Positions 1 to 7,555 of a DNA stretch of 16,182 nt are shown one piece after another; the first letter of the stretch is position 1, and each line of letters opens with the position of its first letter. The stretch is taken from positions 1-16,182 of the forward strand of contig CAYHOI010000040.1 of NCBI GenBank assembly GCA_964358175.1. The letters run 5' to 3'. Position numbers and translations under genes: made by a program. The notes under the pieces are model-generated. The model saw only the letters and a program-made list of their open reading frames with translations, was not told where the DNA came from and ran no database searches. This DNA is from CAYHOI01 sp964358175. GTDB lineage: Bacteria > Margulisbacteria > Riflemargulisbacteria > GWF2-35-9.

Positions 1-338
1 TGGGCTTTCAGCCATTTGCAAGCATCATCGGGATTTGGGGCAATGATAAAATTTTCTTTCAAAATAGAGGGATAGTACTTGGATAAACTATGTTCGTAAA
101 TAAAACGCATTACCCGCTGATCCTCGACAATGAGTATCTTTCCGTTTTGGTTTTCTAAAAGTCTTGCCAACTCTGGCACCTTATTAGTTTTTTGAAGGAA
201 ATTAATGAACGCTTGCTTGTCACAAGGTCCCGGAAAATTTAACCGGAGGCTCGGATAAGTAAAATTCGTACTTAGTAGCAATGTCGGACATTCTATATGA
301 ATACCATGGCCTTTAAGGGCGATTATTTTGTTCAACAC
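1..338 (-). CDS. Partial receiver-domain (CheY-like) protein, 5' part only
   Basis: An open frame of 112 codons runs from GTG at 338 (or TTG at 335) off the left edge without a stop. A strong Shine-Dalgarno, AAGGAGGA (343-350), lies 5 nt before the GTG and 8 nt before the TTG, so either could be the start. Residues 66-73, GKILIVED, followed by QRVMRFIYEH and NPDDACKWLKA, match the first beta strand, the acidic pocket (Glu72, Asp73) and the first helices of response-regulator receiver domains. The phospho-acceptor aspartate would lie beyond the edge. The first 65 residues are not a receiver or a DNA-binding domain that I recognise. The gene therefore probably encodes an unusual regulator with a short N-terminal module before its receiver. 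The receiver assignment rests on one motif and the strand/helix pattern, so it is moderately sure. The gene lies downstream of nuoN on the same strand, 330 nt away. Confidence 0.6.
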   Translation of the reverse strand, partial: MLNKIIALKGHGIHIECPTLLLSTNFTYPSLRLNFPGPCDKQAFINFLQKTNKVPELARLLENQNGKILIVEDQRVMRFIYEHSLSKYYPSILKENFIIAPNPDDACKWLKA

Positions 339-402
339 TATGTCCTCCTTCTATTGATCAGATTGGCTCTCTTAAACCTTCTTTGCCCTTTCGCCACATC
401 GG

Positions 403-445
403 AACAAGCTTGTTAGCGATGCGATGGGCTTAACGTACCCGTCGC
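403..445 (-). other. Structured leader: 12-bp palindrome and 8-bp stem-loop
   Basis: This stretch lies between the candidate promoter and the receiver gene start. AACAAGCTTGTT (403-414) is a perfect 12-bp dyad. GCGATGGG (421-428) can pair with CCCGTCGC (438-445) around a 9-nt loop, with one mismatch or wobble depending on strand. The dyad could be an operator and the stem-loop a regulatory RNA element. Neither matches a riboswitch family I can name. The rest of 339-667 holds no supportable gene. Confidence 0.3.
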
Positions 446-470
446 CTTTCTTAACACTAATTGTTTCGCT

Positions 471-499
471 ATTATATATATCGCACCATTCTTTGAAAA
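471..499 (-). promoter_or_regulatory. Candidate sigma70-type promoter for the receiver gene
   Basis: On the minus strand there is a perfect TATAAT (471-476). It is preceded at 17 nt by TTTTCA (494-499), a 4 of 6 match to TTGACA. Transcription from here would give a leader of about 125 nt before the GTG/TTG start at 338/335. This is consensus matching only. The surroundings are AT-rich, so chance is possible. Confidence 0.4.
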
Positions 500-605
500 A
501 TTTCACCTATTTTTTGTTGTGAGGTTATTCGTTTCAGAGATTCACTCCTCAAACCCTAACAAAAGCCAAACAGAGAAAGGGATAGACCAGACGAACACGA
601 ATGCT

Positions 606-651
606 AAAAAAACGTTGTAGCTTATAGCGATAGAGCACAGGGAGCAACGTT
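606..651 (-). terminator. Possible Rho-independent terminator of the nuo operon
   Basis: Read on the minus strand just after the nuoN stop, AACGTTG (645-651) can pair with CAACGTT (611-617), and the stem runs directly into a run of seven T (606-612). The loop is long (27 nt) and the stem only 7 bp, so this is weaker than a textbook terminator. Its position, 17 nt past nuoN and before the next promoter, supports the call. Confidence 0.4.
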
Positions 652-667
652 GACTGATCCTTATTTA

Positions 668-2116
668 CTACCCACCTAAGAATTTTTGCGCAATATTCAG
701 CGTGTAGCTGATGAAGAAATTAGGAAATATTCCCATGACCAAGGTCATCGCAGAGGAAAGAACCATTACCAAAGCAAGGGACAAAGGAATTTGAATGGGA
801 GAGGATGTTTCTGCCTGATCTGTGCTGGAACCACTCAAAGCGGTTCGGATTACCAGAAGATAATAGTAAATCGCGACGAGACTCATGCCCACCGCGATAA
901 CGGCTAACCAAAGATATCCTTGCCGAGCTACCTCGGTAAACAAATAGAATTTCCCCATAAACCCTGCCGTCGGAGGGATCCCCGCCAGTGAAAGCAAGCT
1001 AATCAGCAAAACACTGCTTGTGAAGGGAGAACGTTTCCAAAGCCCTGACAAATCAGCGATCTGATCATTCCCTGTCTGACGAACAAGCACGACCACCACG
1101 GCAAAAGCTGCAATCGTCGCAAAAAGATAAAGAAACAGGTAATACAGTAATGCACCAAGCCCTAATGTCGAATAGGCGATCATACCCAGAATCATATAGC
1201 CTGCGTGAGCAATACTCGAATAAGCCATTAGCCGTTTCAGATGGGTCTGTGCGACTGCAATCAAGTTGCCAATGAGGAGAGTAAGCACGGCTAAGGTCAC
1301 AACAAGCGGCATGAACAAAGTGTTGAAAGCTCCGAAAATCTGAAACAACACTCGAATGAGCACCACAAAGCCAGCCGCTTTGGAACCAACTGCCAAGAAA
1401 GCAGAGATGGGCGCAGGGGCACCCTCATAAATATCGGGACTCCACATATGAAAAGGAACCAGCGCAATCTTGAAACCAACGCCCGCCAGCACCATCACGA
1501 TGGCCCAGATTAGTAGCGGCGAACTCATATGGGCAAGCACCTGGGTAATCGAAAGGAAATCCAAGTGGCCCGTTAAGCCATACACCAGACTGATTCCGTA
1601 AAGGAATACCCCTGAAGACACCGCACTCAGCAAACAGTACTTCAGCCCCGCTTCCCCAGACTTGAGATCTTCTTTCTTGTAAGCAGTCAAGAGCACGAAG
1701 GTCAGCGTCATCAGCTCGAGTCCTACATATAACGTTGCGAATTCAACTGAGCTTGCCATCATCATCATTCCCGTTAATGCAAAAAATATGAAGGCAAAAA
1801 AATCACCTCGATTGGTTGTGCCCGGTTTCAGATAGGACAACGACAGCAAAACAACAAAAAGCGCAGATCCCATAAATATTTGCTTAAAGAACAAGGAAAA
1901 GGAGTCTAGTACATAGAATCCATTTACAAAAGATTTTGCGTCAGCATGTGAGAGCAGAAAGCTCCCCGCCAACATAACAAGTAACCCTGCAATCGATAAT
2001 CCTCCGAGGACGTTTTTGGTTCTAAGAGCTGGGAACACCATTCCCAAAACAAGAAGGGTTAGAGCCATTCCAACCGAAACCATTTCCAAGCTAACAACGG
2101 ACCAGTTGAACATCAT
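668..2116 (-). CDS. nuoN: NADH-quinone oxidoreductase subunit N
   Basis: This is a membrane subunit of respiratory complex I, one of the three Mrp-antiporter-like proton-translocating subunits (with L and M). The 482-residue length is normal for NuoN and the protein is hydrophobic throughout. It keeps the key charged residues of the family: Glu134 in VGLELMTL, Lys216 in GVGFKIALVPFHMW and Lys246 in AVGSKAAGF. The signature PFHMWSPDIYEGAPAP (221-236) is clear. The ATG at 2116 overlaps the nuoM stop by 4 nt (ATGA). A second ATG follows immediately, so the start is uncertain by one codon. It is the last gene of the operon and a possible terminator follows. Identification is firm. Confidence 0.96.
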   Translation of the reverse strand: MMFNWSVVSLEMVSVGMALTLLVLGMVFPALRTKNVLGGLSIAGLLVMLAGSFLLSHADAKSFVNGFYVLDSFSLFFKQIFMGSALFVVLLSLSYLKPGTTNRGDFFAFIFFALTGMMMMASSVEFATLYVGLELMTLTFVLLTAYKKEDLKSGEAGLKYCLLSAVSSGVFLYGISLVYGLTGHLDFLSITQVLAHMSSPLLIWAIVMVLAGVGFKIALVPFHMWSPDIYEGAPAPISAFLAVGSKAAGFVVLIRVLFQIFGAFNTLFMPLVVTLAVLTLLIGNLIAVAQTHLKRLMAYSSIAHAGYMILGMIAYSTLGLGALLYYLFLYLFATIAAFAVVVVLVRQTGNDQIADLSGLWKRSPFTSSVLLISLLSLAGIPPTAGFMGKFYLFTEVARQGYLWLAVIAVGMSLVAIYYYLLVIRTALSGSSTDQAETSSPIQIPLSLALVMVLSSAMTLVMGIFPNFFISYTLNIAQKFLGG

Positions 2117-3579
2117 GGTTTTTCTCCTGTCAAACGCACTACCACAGGATCAATACTTCGACTTAGCGGATCAACAACCCATGAGGGGAACACCCCCAAA
2201 GTGAGCAAAATGGTCACCAAAAATACAAGTGGAAAAAGCTCCATTCCTCGAACATCATGCACCTTATCCCATGCTGGATTTCGTGGGCCGAAGAATATCT
2301 GTGCTGTAACGCGCAGAATATAGATAGCCGTGATCACAACCGCCAAGACTGCAAGGGTTGTGGCGATGGGATAGCTTTTGAAGGCTCCTGCAAAAATCAA
2401 GAATTCTGAAACAAAGTTCATAAATCCAGGAAGACCAAGCGAGGCAAGTCCGGTCATCAGGAACAACGTCGCGACCTTTGGCATTTGATGAGCCAACCCC
2501 CCAAGGTCTGCAATCATTCGCGTATGTGTTTTCTGGTAGACGATGCCCACTAGGGCAAAAAAGAGTGCCGCCATAATTCCATGAGCGAACATCTGTGCTG
2601 CTGCACCGGTGAGAGAAACAGTATTTAGTGCGCCAATACCAATCAGAACATATCCCATGTGGCTAATCGACGAATTCGCCACGACGTATTTCAGATCTTT
2701 CTGAACCATGGCAACAAAAGCGATATAGAGGCAATTGATCACTGCAATCACAATAATCAGCGGTGCGAAGAAAACGGCACCTGCTGGGAAAACACCTATT
2801 CCCACTCGAATAATCGCATAGCCCCCAAGTTTCATGATCACCCCTGCGAGAAGCATGCTAATCGCCGTTGGGGCACTGGAGTGGCCATCCGGGGTCCATC
2901 GGTGCAGAGGCCATAGCGGAACGATAACCCCAAACCCAATGAGTAAAAGGCCGAAAATCGCTTTCTGAAATGCTGTTGAATAGGTCAAACCGGAAAGCAC
3001 GGTCAAATCCAATGTGCCCGTGTGCAGATAGATCATGATCAGCGCAACGAGCGTAAACGCACTACCCGTAAGCAAATACAGGGTGTATTTCAAGGCACTA
3101 TACTCTTTTTGGCCACTTCCCCATACATGGATCAAGATAAACTTCGGGATAACAGCAATTTCAAGAAAAACAAAGAGTAACAAAAGATCCAGAGAAAGAA
3201 AGACCCCGAAAACACCACTCACCAGGAAAAGCATATACACGAAAAACTCTTTCACGCGGGTTTGAAGATTCCAGCTCACCAGAGTTCCGGTAAACCAGAT
3301 CACAGCAGTCAACAAAACCATACTCAAACTGAGCCCATCTACTCCGAGACTATACTGGATGTTGAATACCTTAATCCACGAGAAACGTTCAATAAACTGA
3401 AGCCCAGCCAAAGCACTGTTATAAGATATTGCAGTATAGCTGGCCAGAAAGAGGCCGATAAGGGACGCAGCCAAAGCAATAAGCTTCAGGAGTGTTTTTT
3501 GCTTTGAGGGGATCAGCAGCAGGATAATGGCTGCAAGCATCGGGGTAAACACCATCATGGATAGAATCGGATAAGTCAT
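2113..3579 (-). CDS. nuoM: NADH-quinone oxidoreductase subunit M
   Basis: This antiporter-like subunit lies in the middle of the complex I membrane arm. It has 488 residues, a normal length, and about 14 membrane segments are expected. Visible family features are Glu140 in FLEIAVIP, LHRWTPDGHSSAPTA (225-239), Lys250 in LLAGVIMKLGGY and a conserved Glu in the NFVSEFLIF segment near the C-terminus. One oddity is the position of the pump lysine of TM7 (Lys234 in E. coli numbering, context FAVKMP). Here it is Ile219, in FGVIVP. From memory, some NuoM lineages share a GFGVLVP-type motif, so this is probably a subfamily trait and not damage. The ATG overlaps the nuoL stop by 4 nt, and the stop overlaps the nuoN start. 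Confidence 0.96.
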   Translation of the reverse strand: MTYPILSMMVFTPMLAAIILLLIPSKQKTLLKLIALAASLIGLFLASYTAISYNSALAGLQFIERFSWIKVFNIQYSLGVDGLSLSMVLLTAVIWFTGTLVSWNLQTRVKEFFVYMLFLVSGVFGVFLSLDLLLLFVFLEIAVIPKFILIHVWGSGQKEYSALKYTLYLLTGSAFTLVALIMIYLHTGTLDLTVLSGLTYSTAFQKAIFGLLLIGFGVIVPLWPLHRWTPDGHSSAPTAISMLLAGVIMKLGGYAIIRVGIGVFPAGAVFFAPLIIVIAVINCLYIAFVAMVQKDLKYVVANSSISHMGYVLIGIGALNTVSLTGAAAQMFAHGIMAALFFALVGIVYQKTHTRMIADLGGLAHQMPKVATLFLMTGLASLGLPGFMNFVSEFLIFAGAFKSYPIATTLAVLAVVITAIYILRVTAQIFFGPRNPAWDKVHDVRGMELFPLVFLVTILLTLGVFPSWVVDPLSRSIDPVVVRLTGEKP

Positions 3580-5447
3580 ACCTGGCTCCCCCCTATCATC
3601 ATGAGCACAATGCCCACAAAGATGACCAGTGCATAATGCTGAAGTCGTCCGGTCTGAAACAAACGTAAGCGCACACCGCCCGCACGAATCTTTTTTGCGG
3701 TTCCATCAAAAAACCCATCTATCAGCGCGTGATCCATCGTGTTAAACAGCTTACCCAATGGCATCATGATTCGATTAAATAGGAAACCATACAATTCATC
3801 AATATAATATTTATTGAGAAGCCACGTATGAATCGTACTAAACTTTTGAGCCAGCTTATCCGAACTAATAAGCTTTCGTGAGTAGATAAGCCACGCACAG
3901 AGAATCCCGAAGAACGCAACCGCACTGGACAAGAAAGCCACTGGTAAGTAGACCATCGGCGATTCCTTTTCCCCAAAGAAAACGAACGTGCCGAAACTCA
4001 TACCCGTCCACTGATAAAACCAAGGCGTATTCATCAACCCGCCAATCACTGAGAGAACAGCAAGTACGCAGAGAGGAAATGTCATCATCCAGGGGGATTC
4101 ATGGGCATGGTGATCGGAACGCTTTTCGCCGAAGAGTGCAACAAAAATAAGTCGAAACATGTAGAAGGCCGTCAGAAAAGCGACAACGGTTCCCAAAACA
4201 AAAAGGCCCAGAAAGTGGTGATGAAGGGTAACCGATAATATTTCATCTTTGCTCCAAAATCCAGCCAGCGGAAAAATGCCTGACAAAGCCAGAGCACCGA
4301 TCACAAACGTCCAAGAGGTAATGGGCATTTTGCGAACGAGACCCCCCATCTTAAAAATATCCTGATGATGGACGGCATGAATCACACTCCCTGCCCCCAA
4401 AAAGAGCAATGCCTTAAAAAAGGCATGCGTGGTGAGGTGAAACATCCCCGCCGTCATGCTTCCCACACCCAACGCCATCATCATGTAGCCCAGCTGACTG
4501 AGGGTTGAAAAAGCCAGAATACGTTTTATATCACGCTGAACCAGTGCAATCGTTGCGGCAAACAAAGCGGTAAAGCCACCCACATAAGCGATCACCTGCA
4601 TCACAGATTCCACGTTCGCGAATAGGATATAGCCACGTGCGACTAAGTAGATGCCTGCCGCCACCATCGTCGCGGCGTGAATGAGTGCGCTCACCGGTGT
4701 AGGGCCTTCCATCGCATCCGGAAGCCAAACATGAAACGGAACCTGGGCTGATTTTCCCGCCGGCCCCAGGAAGATAAGCAGCCCCAGACCCATCAATATC
4801 GGAGTGCAATGGTACACAGAAATTTGCGTTGCAAGCTCTGAAAAGTTAAAAGTTCCAAAGACGGTATACAGACCAATCACCCCCACCAAGAATCCAAAAT
4901 CGGCCCATCGGTTCGTGATAAAGGCTTTTTTGCTAGCTTCAGCCGCCTCTGGCTTGAAAAACCAGAATCCAATGAGTAAGTAGGAACAGAGTCCGACCAA
5001 CTCCCAGAAGAAGAAAGTCTCGAAGTAGTTGTTAGAGATCACAAGCCCCAGCATAGAAAAAGTGAAGAGCGACAAATAGGCAAAATAACGCGAAAAACCA
5101 TCATCTCCGTGCATATATCCAATGGAATAAAGCATGACCAGTGTCGCCACAAGCGTCACGATAACACACATCACTGAAGATAAAGGATCGATGAGAAATC
5201 CGAGCTGGATCGTCAAAACGGGGAGATGATTCGAGACAATCGACAACCAGTTGGTAGAAAATTCGCTGGCTGTGGGATGACTGATCTTTTGAAGCAGGAT
5301 CGCAAGCGATAACAAAAGCGATAAAGCAGAAAAGCTAAGCGCAACCACGGCACTCAGTAACCGAAAACGATGGGTAAAGGTAACAATCACAAGAAATGCG
5401 ATAAGGGGAAACACCGGAATCAGCCAGCCTAAGGATTCGTTTACCAT
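3576..5447 (-). CDS. nuoL: NADH-quinone oxidoreductase subunit L
   Basis: This is the distal antiporter-like subunit of the complex I membrane arm. At 623 residues it has the usual NuoL length. Conserved features are Glu149 (FFFWELVG), Asp183, Lys232 in PAGKSAQVPFHVWLPDAMEG, His257 and Lys345 in HAFFKALLFLGAGS. The C-terminal part (about 520-623) contains an amphipathic stretch and a last membrane helix. This matches the lateral helix and anchor found only in NuoL, and separates it from the Mrp and NuoM/N paralogues. The start ATG overlaps the nuoK stop by 7 nt. All pump residues I checked are present, unlike in NuoM. Confidence 0.97.
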   Translation of the reverse strand: MVNESLGWLIPVFPLIAFLVIVTFTHRFRLLSAVVALSFSALSLLLSLAILLQKISHPTASEFSTNWLSIVSNHLPVLTIQLGFLIDPLSSVMCVIVTLVATLVMLYSIGYMHGDDGFSRYFAYLSLFTFSMLGLVISNNYFETFFFWELVGLCSYLLIGFWFFKPEAAEASKKAFITNRWADFGFLVGVIGLYTVFGTFNFSELATQISVYHCTPILMGLGLLIFLGPAGKSAQVPFHVWLPDAMEGPTPVSALIHAATMVAAGIYLVARGYILFANVESVMQVIAYVGGFTALFAATIALVQRDIKRILAFSTLSQLGYMMMALGVGSMTAGMFHLTTHAFFKALLFLGAGSVIHAVHHQDIFKMGGLVRKMPITSWTFVIGALALSGIFPLAGFWSKDEILSVTLHHHFLGLFVLGTVVAFLTAFYMFRLIFVALFGEKRSDHHAHESPWMMTFPLCVLAVLSVIGGLMNTPWFYQWTGMSFGTFVFFGEKESPMVYLPVAFLSSAVAFFGILCAWLIYSRKLISSDKLAQKFSTIHTWLLNKYYIDELYGFLFNRIMMPLGKLFNTMDHALIDGFFDGTAKKIRAGGVRLRLFQTGRLQHYALVIFVGIVLMMIGGSQV

Positions 5448-5749
5448 TTGAGAATATCCATTTCATCCGCCAGAATAGAACGACGCTGACGGTACAGGGA
5501 CAAAATAATAGCCAACCCCAGAGAAACTTCCGCCGCAGAAACGCCCATGACAAAGATTGCCAAGATCTGCCCAGAAACCAGGTTGGGTGTCAGGAAATGG
5601 TTGAAAGCAATCAGATTGAGGTTCACCGCATTCAGTATAAACTCCACTCCCATCAGTACCGCAATCGCATTTTTCTTGGCAACAACGCCATAAGCCCCTA
5701 TACAAAACAGTGCCGCAGACACCACCAGATAGTGTGTAAGTCCGATCAT
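5441..5749 (-). CDS. nuoK: NADH-quinone oxidoreductase subunit K
   Basis: This small subunit of the complex I membrane arm has 102 residues, the standard NuoK size, and three membrane helices. The two buried glutamates that form part of the proton path are present: Glu36 in MGVEFILNAVNLN and Glu74 in SAAEVSLGLAI, equivalent to Glu36 and Glu72 in E. coli. The ATG overlaps the nuoJ stop by 4 nt, and the 3' end overlaps nuoL by 7 nt. Translational coupling is very likely. Confidence 0.96.
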   Translation of the reverse strand: MIGLTHYLVVSAALFCIGAYGVVAKKNAIAVLMGVEFILNAVNLNLIAFNHFLTPNLVSGQILAIFVMGVSAAEVSLGLAIILSLYRQRRSILADEMDILKW

Positions 5750-6228
5750 TTGGGATCCTTTCCAATGATAATGGCACCGACCACTGCGACAAGCAGAAGA
5801 ATACCGATTGCCTCAAAAGCGACCACATAATCTCCAATCAGAGCATTTGCAATTTGAATCACAGTCGATCCCGTGGCAGATGGCACTACCTGGAAAGATG
5901 ACTTGAGGATGGAACTCGCCAGAAGCCCAAACATCGTAACTGCGGTGAAAAATCCGATCCATTGATAGCGATTGCGAAGATTACTCTCCTCCAGAGAACC
6001 TCTTCGGGACAACATAATCCCAAAAACCATCAGAACAGCGATAGCTCCCACATACACCCATATCTGAATCATCGCAAGAAAGTCCGCTTGCAGAAGCAGA
6101 TAGAGGCCGGCAACCGCGACGAAAGCGCCTATCATGAGAAAGGCACTGTGAATCAGGTTGGTCGAGATGACAGTCCCCAGGGCAAAGAGAAGCAGAAGAC
6201 TAGACATGAAATAGAACCAGAAGGTCAT
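5746..6228 (-). CDS. nuoJ: NADH-quinone oxidoreductase subunit J
   Basis: This is a membrane-arm subunit of complex I. The frame is open further upstream, but that part overlaps nuoI heavily and is polar. The start chosen is ATG at 6228, which overlaps the nuoI stop by 4 nt (ATGA), as at the neighbouring junctions. It gives 160 residues starting MTFWFYFMSS. Five membrane segments are expected. The conserved TM3 motif is clear: ADFLAMIQIWVYVGAIAVL, with Tyr59 in the region of the pi-bulge that rotates during turnover. It lies between nuoI and nuoK. Confidence 0.94.
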   Translation of the reverse strand: MTFWFYFMSSLLLLFALGTVISTNLIHSAFLMIGAFVAVAGLYLLLQADFLAMIQIWVYVGAIAVLMVFGIMLSRRGSLEESNLRNRYQWIGFFTAVTMFGLLASSILKSSFQVVPSATGSTVIQIANALIGDYVVAFEAIGILLLVAVVGAIIIGKDPK

Positions 6229-6608
6229 AAGTTCGAGCCTTTCCATCGAGTCAGCGATATCGTTTTGTCCTTGAAGGCTGGCGTGAATCGAGCGCACATC
6301 TGGATGGCAGACGTGGGGCAGGCCTCCACACACATTCCACAAAAAAGACAATAGCTCATGCTCATTTGATACTCCTGAAGCTCGCGTTTCCCCTGTTCAT
6401 TTTTGTTGAAATTGACGGTAATTACACGATTCGGACAAGCCATCGCACAAAGATTACAGGAAGTACATTTGTCTTTATCAAACTGGAACGCACTTCTCGT
6501 TCGTGGCGACAAATCAGGGTAAACTTCTGGATAACGCTGAGTTATTTTGCGGGAAAACAGTTTTTTCCCCGTCACAGCAAGCCCTTTCCACAGCCAATCA
6601 AGCATCAT
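6225..6608 (-). CDS. nuoI: NADH-quinone oxidoreductase subunit I (2x[4Fe-4S])
   Basis: This peripheral-arm ferredoxin-like subunit carries clusters N6a and N6b and passes electrons towards N2 in NuoB. Two complete motifs are visible: CTSCNLCAMACP (Cys48, 51, 54, 58) and CLFCGMCVEACP (Cys87, 90, 93, 97). The start is taken as ATG at 6608, overlapping the nuoH stop by 4 nt. The longer upstream frame would lie inside nuoH. The product is 127 residues, short for NuoI (often 150-180) because the C-terminal tail is brief, but the fold core is intact. An ATGATG pair leaves the start ambiguous by one codon. The 3' end overlaps nuoJ. Confidence 0.95.
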   Translation of the reverse strand: MMLDWLWKGLAVTGKKLFSRKITQRYPEVYPDLSPRTRSAFQFDKDKCTSCNLCAMACPNRVITVNFNKNEQGKRELQEYQMSMSYCLFCGMCVEACPTSAIQMCARFTPAFKDKTISLTRWKGSNL

Positions 6609-7555
6609 AGAAACACCTTCAGCACCAATCCGGTAACCACAATATTGATCAGCGACAAGGGAATCAGAAACTTCCAATTGAGTTTCATCATCTTATCCAT
6701 TCGAATACGAGGCAAAGTCCAACGAATCCACATGTAAAAAAGAATCATGGCATAAACTTTGAGCATGAACCATACCGGTGAAGGCAAAAATGGCCCCTGA
6801 TATCCGCCAAAAAACAGGGTTGTTGCTAGGATGGCCATGCTGAACAAATTGGCATACTCTGCAAGGTAAAAAAAGGCAAATTGCATGCCAGAGTACTCTG
6901 TGTGGTATCCCGCAACAAGTTCCTGCTCCGCTTCAGGCAAATCAAAGGGGGCTCGATTGAGCTCTGCGATGCTTGCAATCACAAAGATGCAAAATGCGAC
7001 TGGTTGCAAGACAACAAACCAAACAGAATGCTGTGCCTGAACAATGGTCTCCAGGTTCAGCGAACCTGTGATCATCACCACGCCGAATACGGATAATACA
7101 AGAGGAATTTCATAACTGATCATTTGTGAGACCGTACGCATCCCGCCCAGCAACGAGTACTTGTTATTCGATCCCCAGCCCGCCATCAGGATCGACACCG
7201 TCGTGGTCGATGAAATCGCGATAAAAAAAACGAGTCCGATGCTCAGATTAGAGAGGACAAGGCCTTTCCCAAAGGGAAAAACAGGATACAGAAGGATCGC
7301 GGGAACGAAGCACAATATCGGTGCGAGAAAAAACACACCCTTATCAGCTGCAGTCGGTGTGACCAACTCTTTGCTGAGGAGCTTGACAGCATCCACCACG
7401 CTTTGAAGGAGTCCAAAGGGTCCCACGCGATTAGGACCCAACCGCTCCTGCATGAGGCCACAAAATCGTCGTTCTACCCAGGCTATCAGCATCACGTTCA
7501 CAATGACAAAAAGCAAAACAACCACAAACCAGAAGATAGAAAGAAAAGGATTCAT
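6605..7555 (-). CDS. nuoH: NADH-quinone oxidoreductase subunit H
   Basis: This membrane subunit links the peripheral and membrane arms of complex I and forms the quinone chamber with NuoB and NuoD. It has 316 residues and about eight membrane helices. Family signatures are present: ERRFCGLMQERLGPNRVGP (28-46) and the quinone-site loop that starts at Glu198 (ELNRAPFDLPEAEQELVAG), continues with YHTEYSGM and ends at residue 224. The start ATG overlaps the nuoD stop by 4 nt. Its direct position after nuoD shows that nuoE, nuoF and nuoG are missing from their common place between D and H. Confidence 0.97.
   Translation of the reverse strand: MNPFLSIFWFVVVLLFVIVNVMLIAWVERRFCGLMQERLGPNRVGPFGLLQSVVDAVKLLSKELVTPTAADKGVFFLAPILCFVPAILLYPVFPFGKGLVLSNLSIGLVFFIAISSTTTVSILMAGWGSNNKYSLLGGMRTVSQMISYEIPLVLSVFGVVMITGSLNLETIVQAQHSVWFVVLQPVAFCIFVIASIAELNRAPFDLPEAEQELVAGYHTEYSGMQFAFFYLAEYANLFSMAILATTLFFGGYQGPFLPSPVWFMLKVYAMILFYMWIRWTLPRIRMDKMMKLNWKFLIPLSLINIVVTGLVLKVFL

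Noticed and set aside
339..470. Possible c-di-GMP or similar riboswitch in the receiver gene leader
   Set aside because: A GGCGAAAGGGCAAAG stretch is only superficially similar to such motifs; the conserved paired arms and loops could not be placed.
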